DNA of 64,000 bases from Dorea sp. AM10-31 (GCF_003435815.1 NZ_QTUV01000003.1:189297-253296); one strand, 5' to 3'; shown: positions 8,799 to 18,980, counted from the first letter of the stretch. Notes: a model not told the origin generated them from the sequence alone. Program-made: numbers and translations.

Positions 8799-10615
8799 TC
8801 CGGGAAAAGATGCAGAATATCCAGATGAAGAGAGTGGTGATATTAAGCATTCCGTATCTGATCATCTTCTATCTTGCAGATAAATGCTTTTGGCTTTATC
8901 GTCATTGTATGGGAAATAGCATGATTGAAAAAATCGGTGTGATGCTGATGAATTTCCCATTGGCATTTACCAACTGGTTTCCGAGCTTTTATCTACAAGA
9001 TTTGCTGGGAGGTGTGATCGTAGCACTTATTTTTAGAATCGTCTTGTATTATAAAGCGAAGAATGCAAAGAAGTTCCGGCATGGAGAGGAGTATGGATCA
9101 GCCCGGTGGGGAAATCGGAAAGATATCGAACCATTTGAAGATCCGGTATTTGAGAACAATATCATTCTGACCGAAACAGAACGGCTTACGATGAATAGCA
9201 GACCGAAAGCTCCTAAATATGCCAGAAACAAGAATGTGATTGTGATCGGAGGATCAGGTTCTGGAAAAACAAGGTTTTATGTAAAGCCTCAACTTATGCA
9301 AATGACAGATCATGTATCCTATGTGGTGACAGATCCAAAGGGAACGATCATCGTAGAATGTGGAAAGATGCTAGTAAATGGAGGATATCGGATCAAGGTG
9401 CTGAATACGATCAATTTCAAAAAGTCGATGCACTATAATCCATTCCATTACATCCGTAGTGAAAAAGATATCCTCAAACTTGTGAATACCATCATAGCAA
9501 ATACGAAGGGGGAAGGAGAAAAATCTACGGAAGATTTCTGGGTGAAAGCGGAACGCCTTCTGTATTCTGCTCTGATCGGTTATATTTGGTATGAAGCGCC
9601 GGAAGAAGAACAGAACTTTTCTACTCTTTTGGAATTCATCAATGCCAGTGAAACGAGAGAAGAAGATGAAGAATTTAAGAATGCGGTCGATGAACTGTTT
9701 GAAGAATTGGAGGCGGATAATCCGGAACACTTTGCAGTCAGACAATATCGAAAATATAAGCTGGCTGCCGGAAAAACAGCGAAGTCGATCCTTATTTCCT
9801 GCGGTGCCAGACTTGCTCCTTTTGATATCCAGGAACTTCGGGAGATCATGTCTTATGATGAAATGGAGCTGGATATGATCGGGGACCAGAAGACAGCAAT
9901 GTTCGTGATTATCAGTGATACCGATGATACATTCAATTTTGTGGTGGCGATCATGTACACACAGCTTTTTAATCTGCTCTGTGATAAAGCAGATGATGAG
10001 CATGGTGGAAGACTTCCGTACCATGTGCGATTACTGCTGGATGAGTTCAGTAATATTGGGCAGATCCCGAAATTCGACAAATTGATCGCAACGATCCGAA
10101 GCCGTGAAATCTCTGCTTCTATTATTTTACAGTCACAGAGCCAGTTAAAAACCATTTATAAGGATGCGGCTGAAACCATCACAGGGAATTGCGATACCGT
10201 ATTATTTCTTGGAGGAAAAGAAAGCTCCACGTTAAAGGAGATATCGGAAACGCTGGGAAAAGAGACCATCGATCTTTACAATACCTCTGATACCAGAGGG
10301 ACAAGCCAGTCCTATGGTTTGAATTATCAGAAGACAGGGAAAGAATTGATGAGCCGGGATGAACTGGCTGTAATGGATGGAAATAAATGTATCTTACAGC
10401 TTCGAGGCGTACGGCCATTTCTCAGTAACAAATATGATATCACAAAGCATAAGAGATATAAGGAATTGTCGGATGCGGATAAAAGGAATGCGTTTGATGT
10501 GGAAAAATATCTGGAGCATAAACTGGTCTTTTCTCAGAATACAGAGTTTGAGATGTATGAAGTAAATGTAACAGAAGAGGATGTGAAAGAAGTGATAGAG
10601 GAAGAAGTAAACTAA
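8795..10615 (+). CDS. VirD4/TraG type IV coupling ATPase
   Basis: A 606-residue protein that hands relaxase-bound DNA to the secretion channel at the membrane. Two hydrophobic segments lie near residues 12-32 and 65-90. Walker A GGSGSGKT is at about 152-159 and Walker B LLLDEFSNIG at about 410-420. The body matches the TraG/TraD family over its full length. The start overlaps the pcfB stop (ATGA). Confidence 0.95.
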   Translation: MIREKMQNIQMKRVVILSIPYLIIFYLADKCFWLYRHCMGNSMIEKIGVMLMNFPLAFTNWFPSFYLQDLLGGVIVALIFRIVLYYKAKNAKKFRHGEEYGSARWGNRKDIEPFEDPVFENNIILTETERLTMNSRPKAPKYARNKNVIVIGGSGSGKTRFYVKPQLMQMTDHVSYVVTDPKGTIIVECGKMLVNGGYRIKVLNTINFKKSMHYNPFHYIRSEKDILKLVNTIIANTKGEGEKSTEDFWVKAERLLYSALIGYIWYEAPEEEQNFSTLLEFINASETREEDEEFKNAVDELFEELEADNPEHFAVRQYRKYKLAAGKTAKSILISCGARLAPFDIQELREIMSYDEMELDMIGDQKTAMFVIISDTDDTFNFVVAIMYTQLFNLLCDKADDEHGGRLPYHVRLLLDEFSNIGQIPKFDKLIATIRSREISASIILQSQSQLKTIYKDAAETITGNCDTVLFLGGKESSTLKEISETLGKETIDLYNTSDTRGTSQSYGLNYQKTGKELMSRDELAVMDGNKCILQLRGVRPFLSNKYDITKHKRYKELSDADKRNAFDVEKYLEHKLVFSQNTEFEMYEVNVTEEDVKEVIEEEVN

Positions 10616-10700
10616 AAAGAGTATCTTTTGGGTTAGAAATGTGATATTCTTTTATAAAAACAAATTTGAATTGAACTAAATTTCAAGTTGTGAAGGTGAA

Positions 10701-10787
10701 ATGGCAATGTACCCTAATTTTTGGTTAATAATGTTTTGTGCTTTTATAGTTTTGCTGGAAGATATATCAGTAAAAAAAAGGAAATAG
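10701..10787 (+). CDS. possible short hydrophobic peptide
   Basis: A 28-codon reading frame, ATG preceded by AAGGTGAA, encoding one hydrophobic stretch (FWLIMFCAFIVLL) and a basic tail. It lies in the 324-base gap between virD4 and the XRE-membrane regulator. The rest of the gap shows only a GCAAGA/TCTTGC hairpin near 10842-10856 followed by T-rich sequence. It could be a small membrane peptide working with the regulator or chance. Confidence 0.25.
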   Translation: MAMYPNFWLIMFCAFIVLLEDISVKKRK

Positions 10788-10939
10788 ATAAAACGGGAAA
10801 TTTAAATGTTGGAGAAGGGAATATTAGCCTCAATATAGGAATGCAAGAGGTTCTTGCGTCTGTTTTTTTGATATGCAAGAGGCACTTTCTTGAAAAAAAC
10901 TTGGTTGAATTATAGACTGGAAACACGGAGGTGAAATAC

Positions 10940-11422
10940 ATGGATTTTGGAGAACAAATTAAAAACATTCGTCAAAAAGAAAAATTGACACAAGAACAAT
11001 TTGCTATGAAACTGAATGTGAGTAGACAAGCTGTTTCAAACTGGGAGAATAACAAAAATCTTCCAGATATAGGAATGCTTATTTTGATGTCTGATGTGTT
11101 TCAAATATCTCTGGATTATTTGATTAAAGGAGAAAACGAAATGAACAACATGACAGAAAAAGTAATCAAAGATGGAAGTGAAACCAGAAGAGCCAAGTAT
11201 AATATGGTGTGCTCGATTATAGGCAGTTTCTTGATTTTAATCGGAATTATACTGCTTTTTGTGAAGGGACTGTCGGTAGAGTATATTGATGCACAAGGGG
11301 TGCTGCATGAGAATTTCTTTCTTGTCCCAATTGGATTTTTATGCGTGTTTAGTGGTTTGATTTCTTTTATTACAGTTGGTATAACTACAATTATCAGCAA
11401 ATTTAAAAATAGGAACTCATAA
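10940..11422 (+). CDS. XRE-family regulator with C-terminal membrane helices
   Basis: About 160 residues from the ATG at 10940 (GGAGGTGAAATAC upstream). Residues 1-65 are a clear Cro/CI helix-turn-helix (LTQEQFAMKLNVSRQAVSNW). The C-terminal half has two hydrophobic helices (around 82-102 and 120-150), so the DNA-binding domain is probably membrane-tethered. Its flanks are more A/T-rich than the transfer genes, and it splits virD4 from the Maff2-VirB6-PrgI-VirB4 block, which suggests a later insertion or a local switch. Confidence 0.8.
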   Translation: MDFGEQIKNIRQKEKLTQEQFAMKLNVSRQAVSNWENNKNLPDIGMLILMSDVFQISLDYLIKGENEMNNMTEKVIKDGSETRRAKYNMVCSIIGSFLILIGIILLFVKGLSVEYIDAQGVLHENFFLVPIGFLCVFSGLISFITVGITTIISKFKNRNS

Positions 11423-11540
11423 TTATAGTGCTATTTTCAAGGCAATTTTTTCTTGAATGTGGAAACTATTATTCACATGGATTGTCAAATTTCAGTTTGT
11501 CAAATTGAAGTGTAGTATTAAAAATTAAATAAAAAGCGTT

Positions 11541-11577
11541 AGAGCATGTAGATATCCGTCTATGTGCTCTTTTTTTG
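11541..11577 (+). terminator. terminator after the XRE-membrane regulator
   Basis: AGAGCATGTAGA pairs with TCTATGTGCTCT (one bulge) and is followed by seven T. It isolates the inserted regulator from the downstream transfer operon. The remaining bases to 11745 contain a second stem, AACGCTG with CAGCGTT near 11702-11731, in the leader of the Maff2 gene. Confidence 0.8.
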
Positions 11578-11745
11578 CGTTTTTTTAAGAAAAGCCCTGA
11601 TGATCAGGCAGAAAGGAGAGGAAAGTGAAGATAAAAATAAGATCACCTTGCAAATAAAACCAGTAAAAAAAGAGGTCTGAATAATAGGGGAAGGAGAGAG
11701 GAAACGCTGACAGACCATAGAAACAGCGTTTATTCAGAAAAGAAT

Positions 11746-11961
11746 ATGGGATTTTTCGGAAGTGCAATTACAATCTTACAGACATTAGTCGTAGCGATTG
11801 GTGCAGGTCTTGGTGTCTGGGGAGTCATCAACCTGATGGAAGGTTACGGAAATGATAATCCGGGTGCTAAATCACAGGGAATTAAGCAGCTTATGAGTGG
11901 CGGTGGTGTGATCCTGATCGGTACACAGTTGATTCCGCTTTTGAGTGGATTATTTGGTTAA
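11746..11961 (+). CDS. Maff2 family mobile-element membrane protein
   Basis: A 71-residue protein with two hydrophobic helices and the typical Maff2 pattern (AITILQTLVVAIGAGLGVWG, then NDNPGAKSQGIKQLMSGGG). Its place directly before a VirB6-like gene and its size suggest the role of a VirB2-like pilin or channel subunit; that role is inference. The ribosome site is weak. Confidence 0.85.
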   Translation: MGFFGSAITILQTLVVAIGAGLGVWGVINLMEGYGNDNPGAKSQGIKQLMSGGGVILIGTQLIPLLSGLFG

Positions 11962-11980
11962 AAGAAAGGAGTAGAGATCC

Positions 11981-12853
11981 ATGTTCAATCAAATTTTTGA
12001 TGCGATTGAGGAATGGATGAGGGAACTTCTAACAGGTATGATCAGTTCTAACCTGGACCGTATGTTTACGGATGTCAATCAGAAGACAAGCGAGATTGCG
12101 GGCCAGGTTGGACAGACACCACAAGGATGGAATGGCAGTATCTTTAGTATGATCGAAGGACTGTCAAATTCAGTTATCATGCCGATTGCAGGTATCATCA
12201 TAACATTTGTACTGTGTTATGAATTGATCTCCATGCTGACAGAGCGAAATAATATGCATGATATTGATACATGGATGTTCTTTAAGTATTTTGTAAAAAT
12301 GTGGATCGCCGTTTATCTGGTAAGCAATACGTTTACCATCACGATGGCAGTCTTTGATGTAGGACAAAGCGTCGTAAACTCGGCGGCAGGGCTGGTTTCC
12401 GGAGATACATCCATTGATATCAGCTCTGCGATCACAGATTTATCTACTACATTGGAAAGCATGGAGATCGGGGAACTTGTGATATTGGCATTGGAAACTT
12501 TGATCGTAAGTTTCTGTATGAAGATCATGTCTGTACTCATTACGGTTATCTTGTATGTCCGTATGATAGAAATTTACCTTTATACCTCAGTTGCACCGAT
12601 CCCATTCGCAACGATGAGCAACAGAGAGTGGGGACAGATCGGAACGAATTATTTCAGAGGACTCTTTGCCCTGGCATTCCAGGCATTTCTGATGATGGTA
12701 TGTGTTGCTATTTATGCAGTATTAGTGGCAGGCATCCAGTTTTCAGATAATCTGAGTTCCTCATTATTTGGTGTGATGGCATATACGGTGATCTTATGTT
12801 TCAGTCTGTTCAAGACAGGATCACTTAGTAAGTCAATCTTTAATGCACATTAA
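11981..12853 (+). CDS. VirB6/TrbL-like conjugal transfer membrane protein
   Basis: A 290-residue polytopic protein with about six hydrophobic segments after an amphipathic N-terminus. AAAGGAG lies ahead of the ATG. It matches the TrbL/VirB6-like subunit seen between Maff2 and PrgI in Clostridia ICEs, which forms the inner-membrane part of the type IV secretion channel. Confidence 0.85.
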   Translation: MFNQIFDAIEEWMRELLTGMISSNLDRMFTDVNQKTSEIAGQVGQTPQGWNGSIFSMIEGLSNSVIMPIAGIIITFVLCYELISMLTERNNMHDIDTWMFFKYFVKMWIAVYLVSNTFTITMAVFDVGQSVVNSAAGLVSGDTSIDISSAITDLSTTLESMEIGELVILALETLIVSFCMKIMSVLITVILYVRMIEIYLYTSVAPIPFATMSNREWGQIGTNYFRGLFALAFQAFLMMVCVAIYAVLVAGIQFSDNLSSSLFGVMAYTVILCFSLFKTGSLSKSIFNAH

Positions 12854-12873
12854 AAAGAAAGGAAGTGAAACAC

Positions 12874-13278
12874 ATGGCGTATGTGAGTGTGCCGAAAGAT
12901 TTAACGAAAGTAAAGAATAAAGTGGCATTTAATCTTACAAAAAGGCAATTGATCTGTATTGGCATTGGAGCAGCTATGGGAATTCCCTGTTATTTTCTCT
13001 TTAGAAATGCTCTTGGAATCAATAATGCTGCAGTCCTTATGGTACTTATGATGCTGCCGGCCTTTTTGTTTGCCATGTATGAGAAAGATGGAATGCATCT
13101 GGAAGACGTATTGATGCATGTGATCCGGGTAAAATTTATCCGGCCATCTGTCAGAAAATATGAAACTGAAAACTATTATGAATTGGATCCAGATGGAGAA
13201 GATCAGAAAACGATGAGAAAGGAAGAAAGGAAAGGGGGAAAAAGCGGTGGTAAGAAAAAGAAAAAAGACCGCAAATAA
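12874..13278 (+). CDS. PrgI family conjugation protein
   Basis: About 134 residues from the ATG at 12874, with GGAAGTGAAA before it. The opening (YVSVPKDLTKVKNKVAFNLT) and two membrane helices near residues 25-65 are typical of PrgI, the VirB3-like subunit of Gram-positive type IV systems. The very basic tail overlaps the start of virB4 by 32 bases. Confidence 0.88.
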   Translation: MAYVSVPKDLTKVKNKVAFNLTKRQLICIGIGAAMGIPCYFLFRNALGINNAAVLMVLMMLPAFLFAMYEKDGMHLEDVLMHVIRVKFIRPSVRKYETENYYELDPDGEDQKTMRKEERKGGKSGGKKKKKDRK

Positions 13279-15664
13279 AAAGAAGAATGGAAAAAAAGAT
13301 GTAAAGAAACTTACCGTTCAACAGACCATTGCCTACAAAGAAATGGGAAGGGATGGTATTTGCAGGGTGCAGGGAAATGTCTATTCCAAATGTATCCGGT
13401 TTTACGATATCAACTATCAGTTAGCGCAGAATGAAGATAAGAATGCGATCTTTGAAAACTGGTGTGATTTCCTGAATTATTTTGACAGCAGCATCCATTT
13501 TCAGCTTAGTTTTATCAATCATAAGAGCAGCATGAAGGAATTTGAGCAGGTGATCAAGATCAGCCCACAGAGAGATGCTTATGATGATATCCGTATGGAA
13601 TATGCCAACATGCTGAAAAAACAGCTTGCAAGAGGAAACAATGGTTTGGTGAAAACGAAATACATCACCTTTTCCATTGAAGCGGAAAATATCCGGGAAG
13701 CAAAACCGAAGCTGGAGCGTATCGAATCCGATATCCTGAATAACTTTAAGATCCTTGGTGTGATGGCGTATCCTCTGAATGGGGAGGAACGATTGCGGCT
13801 CCTGTATGAAACCTTTAATCCGGATTCCACAGTAGATTTCCAGTTTGATTATGGCTCTATGATCAAAACTGGTTTAAACACAAAAGATTATGTAGCGCCT
13901 ACCAGTTTTGTCTTTAAGGATGGGAAGATCTTCCAGATGGGAAATACGATGGGGGCGGTTTCTTATTTACAGATTCTTGCTCCGGAGCTGACAGACAAGA
14001 TGCTGGCAGAGTTTTTGGATATTGATAAGGACTTGATCGTAAATCTGCATATTCAGTCTGTGGATCAGATAAAAGCGATCAAGCTGGTAAAAAGCAAAGT
14101 AACGGATATCAACAGAATGAAAATTGAAGAGCAGAAAAAAGCAGTAAGAGCAGGGTACGATATGGATATCATTCCGTCGGATCTGAATACCTATGGAGGG
14201 GAAGCAAAACGGCTTTTGGAAGATCTGCAGTCACGAAATGAGCGTATGTTCCTTGTAACAGCGCTCTTTTTAAATACCGCAAAAAGCAAGCAGGAATTGG
14301 ATAATGCAATCTTTCAGACAGCCGGTATCGCACAGAAATATAATTGTATGTTAAAGCGTCTGGACTATCAGCAGGAAGAAGGCTTGATGAGCAGCCTTCC
14401 CCTTGGAGTCAGCCATATTCCGATAAAAAGAGCGCTGACAACGACCAGCACAGCGATTTTTGTACCATTTACCACACAGGAATTATTTATGGGTGGCGAT
14501 TCTTTGTATTATGGACTGAACGCTACCAGCAATAACCTGATCATGGTAGATAGAAAGAAGTCGAAAAACCCTAATGGCCTGATCCTCGGTACGCCCGGAT
14601 CAGGAAAATCCTTTGCAGCAAAAAGGGAAATGACAAATGTATTTTTTACGACCAATGATGACATTATCATTGGAGATCCGGAAGGTGAGTATTATCCATT
14701 GGTTCATGCTTTGGGAGGACAGGTCATCCATATTTCTCCAAACAGTAAGGATTACATCAATCCGATGGATATCAACATGAATTATTCTGAGGATGATAAT
14801 CCGCTGGGAGTAAAATCTGACTTTATTTTATCCCTTTGTGAATTGATCATGGGAAGCCGGGATGGAATTGAAGCGGAAGAAAAGTCTGTCATTGACCGAT
14901 GCCTTCCGCTTGTATATCAGAACTATTTTTCTGATCCGAAACCGGAAAATATGCCAATCCTTGGAGATCTGTATGATTGTCTCCGCAAACAGAAAGAACC
15001 TCAGGCACAGAGGATTGCCACAGCTTTGGAAATCTACGTCAACGGATCTTTGAAAGTGTTTAATCACCAGACCAACGTAGAACTGAATAACAGGATTGTC
15101 TGTTTTGATATCAAGGAGCTCGGCAAGCAGTTGAAAAAGCTTGGAATGCTCATCATACAGGATCAGGTGTGGAACCGGGTGACTGTCAACCGTGGCGTAA
15201 AATCTACCTGGTACTATATCGATGAATTCCATCTCCTTCTGAAAGAAGAGCAGACGGCATCTTATTCGGTAGAGATCTTCAAGAGGTTTAGGAAGTGGGG
15301 CGGAATCCCGACTGGAATCACGCAGAATATAAAGGATCTCCTATCCAGCCGGGAGATTGAAAATATTTTTGAAAACAGTGACTTTATTTTGATGTTAAAT
15401 CAGGCTGCAGGTGACCGGCAGATTCTGGCAAAACAATTAAATATCTCACCGTATCAGTTGTCTTATGTTACGAATTCCGGGGAAGGAGAAGGACTTCTCT
15501 TTTATGGGACAACGATCATTCCGTTTAAGGATAAGTTTGATAAGTCCCTGAAGTTATATTCTCTGATGACAACAAAGCCGGAAGAAGTGGAACAAAGAGA
15601 AAAGGAAGGAGGCGGAAGTCTTGGCAGGGAAAGAACTGAAAGGAAGAGAGAAAGTTGTAAGTAA
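13247..15664 (+). CDS. VirB4-like conjugation ATPase
   Basis: An 805-residue ATPase that energises the type IV secretion channel at the membrane. Walker A GTPGSGKS is at about 448-455, and Walker B (YYIDEFHLLL) is near residue 660. The N-terminal half matches the CagE/TrbE/VirB family. The GTG start lies inside prgI. A fragment of a related but distinct virB4 lies at 33.33-34.03 kb in the opposite orientation. Confidence 0.95.
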   Translation: MVRKRKKTANKKKNGKKDVKKLTVQQTIAYKEMGRDGICRVQGNVYSKCIRFYDINYQLAQNEDKNAIFENWCDFLNYFDSSIHFQLSFINHKSSMKEFEQVIKISPQRDAYDDIRMEYANMLKKQLARGNNGLVKTKYITFSIEAENIREAKPKLERIESDILNNFKILGVMAYPLNGEERLRLLYETFNPDSTVDFQFDYGSMIKTGLNTKDYVAPTSFVFKDGKIFQMGNTMGAVSYLQILAPELTDKMLAEFLDIDKDLIVNLHIQSVDQIKAIKLVKSKVTDINRMKIEEQKKAVRAGYDMDIIPSDLNTYGGEAKRLLEDLQSRNERMFLVTALFLNTAKSKQELDNAIFQTAGIAQKYNCMLKRLDYQQEEGLMSSLPLGVSHIPIKRALTTTSTAIFVPFTTQELFMGGDSLYYGLNATSNNLIMVDRKKSKNPNGLILGTPGSGKSFAAKREMTNVFFTTNDDIIIGDPEGEYYPLVHALGGQVIHISPNSKDYINPMDINMNYSEDDNPLGVKSDFILSLCELIMGSRDGIEAEEKSVIDRCLPLVYQNYFSDPKPENMPILGDLYDCLRKQKEPQAQRIATALEIYVNGSLKVFNHQTNVELNNRIVCFDIKELGKQLKKLGMLIIQDQVWNRVTVNRGVKSTWYYIDEFHLLLKEEQTASYSVEIFKRFRKWGGIPTGITQNIKDLLSSREIENIFENSDFILMLNQAAGDRQILAKQLNISPYQLSYVTNSGEGEGLLFYGTTIIPFKDKFDKSLKLYSLMTTKPEEVEQREKEGGGSLGRERTERKRESCK

Positions 15665-17933
15665 AATGACAAGAGACGGTCTAACGGAAGAAAATCTGGC
15701 AGATGGTTCCGTAAAAGATATCAGCCATAAAAGCCGGGGCAGACCGCCGGAAATGAAACAGGACTTTGTTTTTGACCGGGAAAAGAAGAAAGTCAAGCTG
15801 CCGGATGGACAAGGTGGGGAACGGAATCTGCAAAAAAAGCAGATCCGAAAATCCTCTTTGCGAAAAGAAGCAGTAGCCGAGGAGCCTATTTTAGAAGAAT
15901 CTGTGTTAGATGGAGAAGGAACTGGAGAGAAAAACGTTTCTGGAGAATCCCTCAAATACAAGAAAAAGTTTCGGGAACATGCGCAGATACCGGAAGATGA
16001 CTCCTTGACCGGACAGAAGAAAAAGATCCGGAAAAAGCAGATCCAGAAACAGATGAGAAAAGAGCAGACAAAATCCGGAAGGTTATCCTTTGATGACGAG
16101 GAAAGTCAGATGGTAAAAGGCCCGGGGATGAAACTGGGCAGAACCATTGGAAGGTATGCGGTAAGAGATGCAATTTCAAAAGGGGGATCGGATCCAGAAG
16201 AAGAGGAACAGGATGTTGCAACGGAAACGGTTCAGTTTGCAGAAAGAGGGACCGAAACAGCGGTAAGAGGTCTGCGCTATGCACAGCTTCGAAACCAGCG
16301 TGCAGATGTAAAGGCAAACCGGAGAGGATATCATCTGGATGAAACCGGAGAAAAGTTAAAATTTGGTATGAGTGACAGTATGGGGAAAGCAGGGGCGGAG
16401 GAAACGGCCAAAAAGTCGGAAGAGAAGAAAAGGGTTCTGAACCGCCTTTTCCAGAGAAAACGATATAAGGATGCCTATCGGGCTGCCAGAACAGGAAAAT
16501 CTGCAGGCAGTGCAGGTGGGACGGCAACTGTTGCCGGCGTTGAGAATATAACCGTGAAAGCGAAGATCGCATTAAAAGAGATTGTGAAGCGGAATCGGGC
16601 TGTATTTTTCGGCGCCGGTATTTTTGTGCTCTTATTTCTAATTGTAGCAGTATCTTTGGGAAGCTGCAGCGCTTCCATACAAGGGGGCGGCTCTGTGATC
16701 GAGATCACCACATATCCGGGAACGGATGAAGATATCTATGCGGCTGAGAACTACTATGTTTCTTTGGAAACGGCTTTGAACCAGCAGATCAATGAGATGG
16801 AAACTACTCATCCGGACTATGATGAATACCAGTACAACGTAGGCGAGATCGCTCATAATCCGTATCATCTGATCTCCTATCTGACAGCAAAATATGGGGA
16901 TTGGAAATTTGAAGACATCAAGGATGAATTACAGGCTTTATTTGAAGCACAGTACAGCTTGGATACGGAAAGCAAAACAGAAACCGTGACAGAAACGAAG
17001 ACGGTACGGGTAGGGGAATCCTTAGGGAACGTAGTTACCAGCGGTTACTGTAATTGTTCGATCTGTTGCGGACAATGGTCAGGCGGTCCTACAGCGAGTG
17101 GCGTTTATCCAACTGCAAACCATACAATCGCGGTAGATGCTTCTGATCCATTTGTTCCGATGGGAACAAAGATTGTGATGAATGGCGTGGAATATACCGT
17201 AGAGGATACGGGAGCCTTTGCAAGATATGGAGTGCAGTTCGATGTTTACTATGATAATCACAGTGCAGCATCCGCACATGGTCATAAGACCTGGGAAGCG
17301 TTTATTGCGGATAGTAACGGAAGCAATGAAGTGACGGTAACGAATACGACAACGAAGAAGATCTTGTATGTTACCTTAGGGAATACAGGATTTGATGCAG
17401 TCGCAAGAGCCAATCTGAATGAGGAACAGATGATCCTATACAATGCTTTAAATACCACCTATGGAAACAGAAATTACTTGTGGGATACAGGAAATATCTC
17501 TACAGGCTCCGGTTCAGACGGAATGAGTTATGAAATACCTCCGGAAGCATTACAGGATGAAGAATTTGCCCGGATGATCCGGGAAGCTGAGAAATATCTG
17601 GGAGTCCCGTATGTATGGGGAGGATATTCGCCTTCTGGATTTGACTGTTCCGGATTTGTATCCTATGTGATCAATCATTGTGGAAACGGATGGAATCTGG
17701 GAAGACAGACCGCAGAGGGATTGCGAAACAGTTGTACGTTTGTTTCTCCGGGCGATGCAAAGCCGGGAGATCTGATCTTTTTCCAGGGAACGTACAATAC
17801 GCCAGGAGCAAGCCATGTGGGTATCTATGTGGGAAATAACATGATGATCCATTGTGGAGATCCGATCCATTATTCCAATATCGGTACTGCATACTGGCAG
17901 CAACATTTTATGTGTTTTGGCAGATTGCCATAA
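15621..17933 (+). CDS. CD1108-type cell-wall hydrolase with 3D and NlpC/P60 domains
   Basis: A 770-residue bitopic protein from a TTG start with AAGGAGG upstream. The first 310 residues are charged and cytoplasmic, followed by a membrane helix near 330-350. A 3D-type domain (PMGTKIVMNGVEYTVEDTG) spans about 470-560. A C-terminal NlpC/P60 peptidase carries the catalytic Cys in FDCSGFVSYV and His in ASHVGIYVG. By analogy with Tn916 CwlT-type proteins it opens peptidoglycan for the mating channel. It overlaps virB4 by 44 bases. Confidence 0.92.
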   Translation: MAGKELKGREKVVSKMTRDGLTEENLADGSVKDISHKSRGRPPEMKQDFVFDREKKKVKLPDGQGGERNLQKKQIRKSSLRKEAVAEEPILEESVLDGEGTGEKNVSGESLKYKKKFREHAQIPEDDSLTGQKKKIRKKQIQKQMRKEQTKSGRLSFDDEESQMVKGPGMKLGRTIGRYAVRDAISKGGSDPEEEEQDVATETVQFAERGTETAVRGLRYAQLRNQRADVKANRRGYHLDETGEKLKFGMSDSMGKAGAEETAKKSEEKKRVLNRLFQRKRYKDAYRAARTGKSAGSAGGTATVAGVENITVKAKIALKEIVKRNRAVFFGAGIFVLLFLIVAVSLGSCSASIQGGGSVIEITTYPGTDEDIYAAENYYVSLETALNQQINEMETTHPDYDEYQYNVGEIAHNPYHLISYLTAKYGDWKFEDIKDELQALFEAQYSLDTESKTETVTETKTVRVGESLGNVVTSGYCNCSICCGQWSGGPTASGVYPTANHTIAVDASDPFVPMGTKIVMNGVEYTVEDTGAFARYGVQFDVYYDNHSAASAHGHKTWEAFIADSNGSNEVTVTNTTTKKILYVTLGNTGFDAVARANLNEEQMILYNALNTTYGNRNYLWDTGNISTGSGSDGMSYEIPPEALQDEEFARMIREAEKYLGVPYVWGGYSPSGFDCSGFVSYVINHCGNGWNLGRQTAEGLRNSCTFVSPGDAKPGDLIFFQGTYNTPGASHVGIYVGNNMMIHCGDPIHYSNIGTAYWQQHFMCFGRLP

Positions 17934-17952
17934 GAAAAGGAGAGTGAAAGAT

Positions 17953-18261
17953 TTGAATAAAAAAATCAAGAAATATATGGAAGAGATCCATAAGACAGAA
18001 CAGAAGATCGCTGATCTTCAACAGTATCTCAAAGGACTTCATGCTGCTTTAAAACAGGAAGAAGATAATGAGATGATCAAAAGCATCCGTGGAATGAAAT
18101 TAGACAGTCATGCCCTGCATGATCTTCTGAATGGAATCCAGGAAGGAACCGTAAAATTTCAGGTCAGCCAGGAGTCTGAGGAAGAAGGAACAGGCTCCTT
18201 TGTATTTACAGAAAAGAAAGAGGAGGGACATCCGTATGGTGAAATGGAAAAAACTGAATAA
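17953..18261 (+). CDS. DUF4315 family protein
   Basis: About 102 residues from a TTG at 17953 with AAAGGAGAGTG before it. The first 55 residues form a coiled-coil (KKIKKYMEEIHKTEQKIADLQ), as in DUF4315 proteins that follow the CD1108 hydrolase in Clostridia ICEs. The molecular role is unknown. It overlaps the next gene by 26 bases. Confidence 0.75.
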   Translation: MNKKIKKYMEEIHKTEQKIADLQQYLKGLHAALKQEEDNEMIKSIRGMKLDSHALHDLLNGIQEGTVKFQVSQESEEEGTGSFVFTEKKEEGHPYGEMEKTE

Positions 18262-18955
18262 GAAAGTGGCAGGAGTATTGTTAGGCGTTATGGTGCTTTT
18301 TTCCGCATCCACAACAGCCTTTGCATATGTGGATCCGTCGGCAGAGACGGCAAATACAGAAGCGGCACAGACGGAGACGGTACAGAATGAAGAAACAGAA
18401 AAGCCGGCAGATGAGGGGGTTCTGCCGGAAAATAATACAACAGAGAAGAAAGAAGATGCTTTTACAGAACCGGGGAATGGGGAAGTCCAGGATGATATCC
18501 AGAATGGATCCAGTAAAGAATTCCTTACGATCACAACAAAGAATAACAATACCTTTTATCTTGTGATTGACCGCAGTTCTACCTCCCAGAATGTATATTT
18601 GTTATCCCAGGTAGATGAAAATGATCTGAAGGAATTTGTGGATCAGGAAAAAGAGACGGCAACTGTCACACCCACTCCGCAGGTAGTCATCGATGAAAAT
18701 AAAACTGAAGAAACCGGTAAAAAAGAAGAGATAACAAAGCCAGAAAAAGAGAAGATGCCACAAGCGAATATGGGAGCAATGGCAGCAATCTTTATTCTTG
18801 CGTTAGGTGGAGTTGCAGCTTATTACTACTTCAAGATCTATAAGCCAAAGAAAGAGGAAGAAGAGGATTTTGAAGAGGAAGGACTGGAAACAAGTGACGG
18901 ATTGGAGATCATCAATGAGGATGAATTTGAAGACCGGGAAGAAGAAAATGAATAA
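18236..18955 (+). CDS. DUF4366 family secreted/membrane protein
   Basis: About 239 residues from the ATG at 18236 (GAGGAGGG upstream). It has a signal peptide (KKVAGVLLGVMVLFSASTTAFA), an acidic low-complexity region, a conserved central patch (EFLTITTKNNNTFYLVIDR) near residues 100-150, a second membrane helix near 180-200, and an acidic tail. That is the layout of DUF4366 proteins in conjugation operons, probably an envelope part of the mating apparatus. Confidence 0.8.
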   Translation: MVKWKKLNKKVAGVLLGVMVLFSASTTAFAYVDPSAETANTEAAQTETVQNEETEKPADEGVLPENNTTEKKEDAFTEPGNGEVQDDIQNGSSKEFLTITTKNNNTFYLVIDRSSTSQNVYLLSQVDENDLKEFVDQEKETATVTPTPQVVIDENKTEETGKKEEITKPEKEKMPQANMGAMAAIFILALGGVAAYYYFKIYKPKKEEEEDFEEEGLETSDGLEIINEDEFEDREEENE

Positions 18956-18980
18956 AAAACAAAAAAAATGAGTGGAACGC

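Noticed and set aside
9371..10024. Minus-strand frame of 217 codons inside virD4
   Set aside because: It is antisense to the conserved coupling ATPase including regions between Walker A and B, without a ribosome site.
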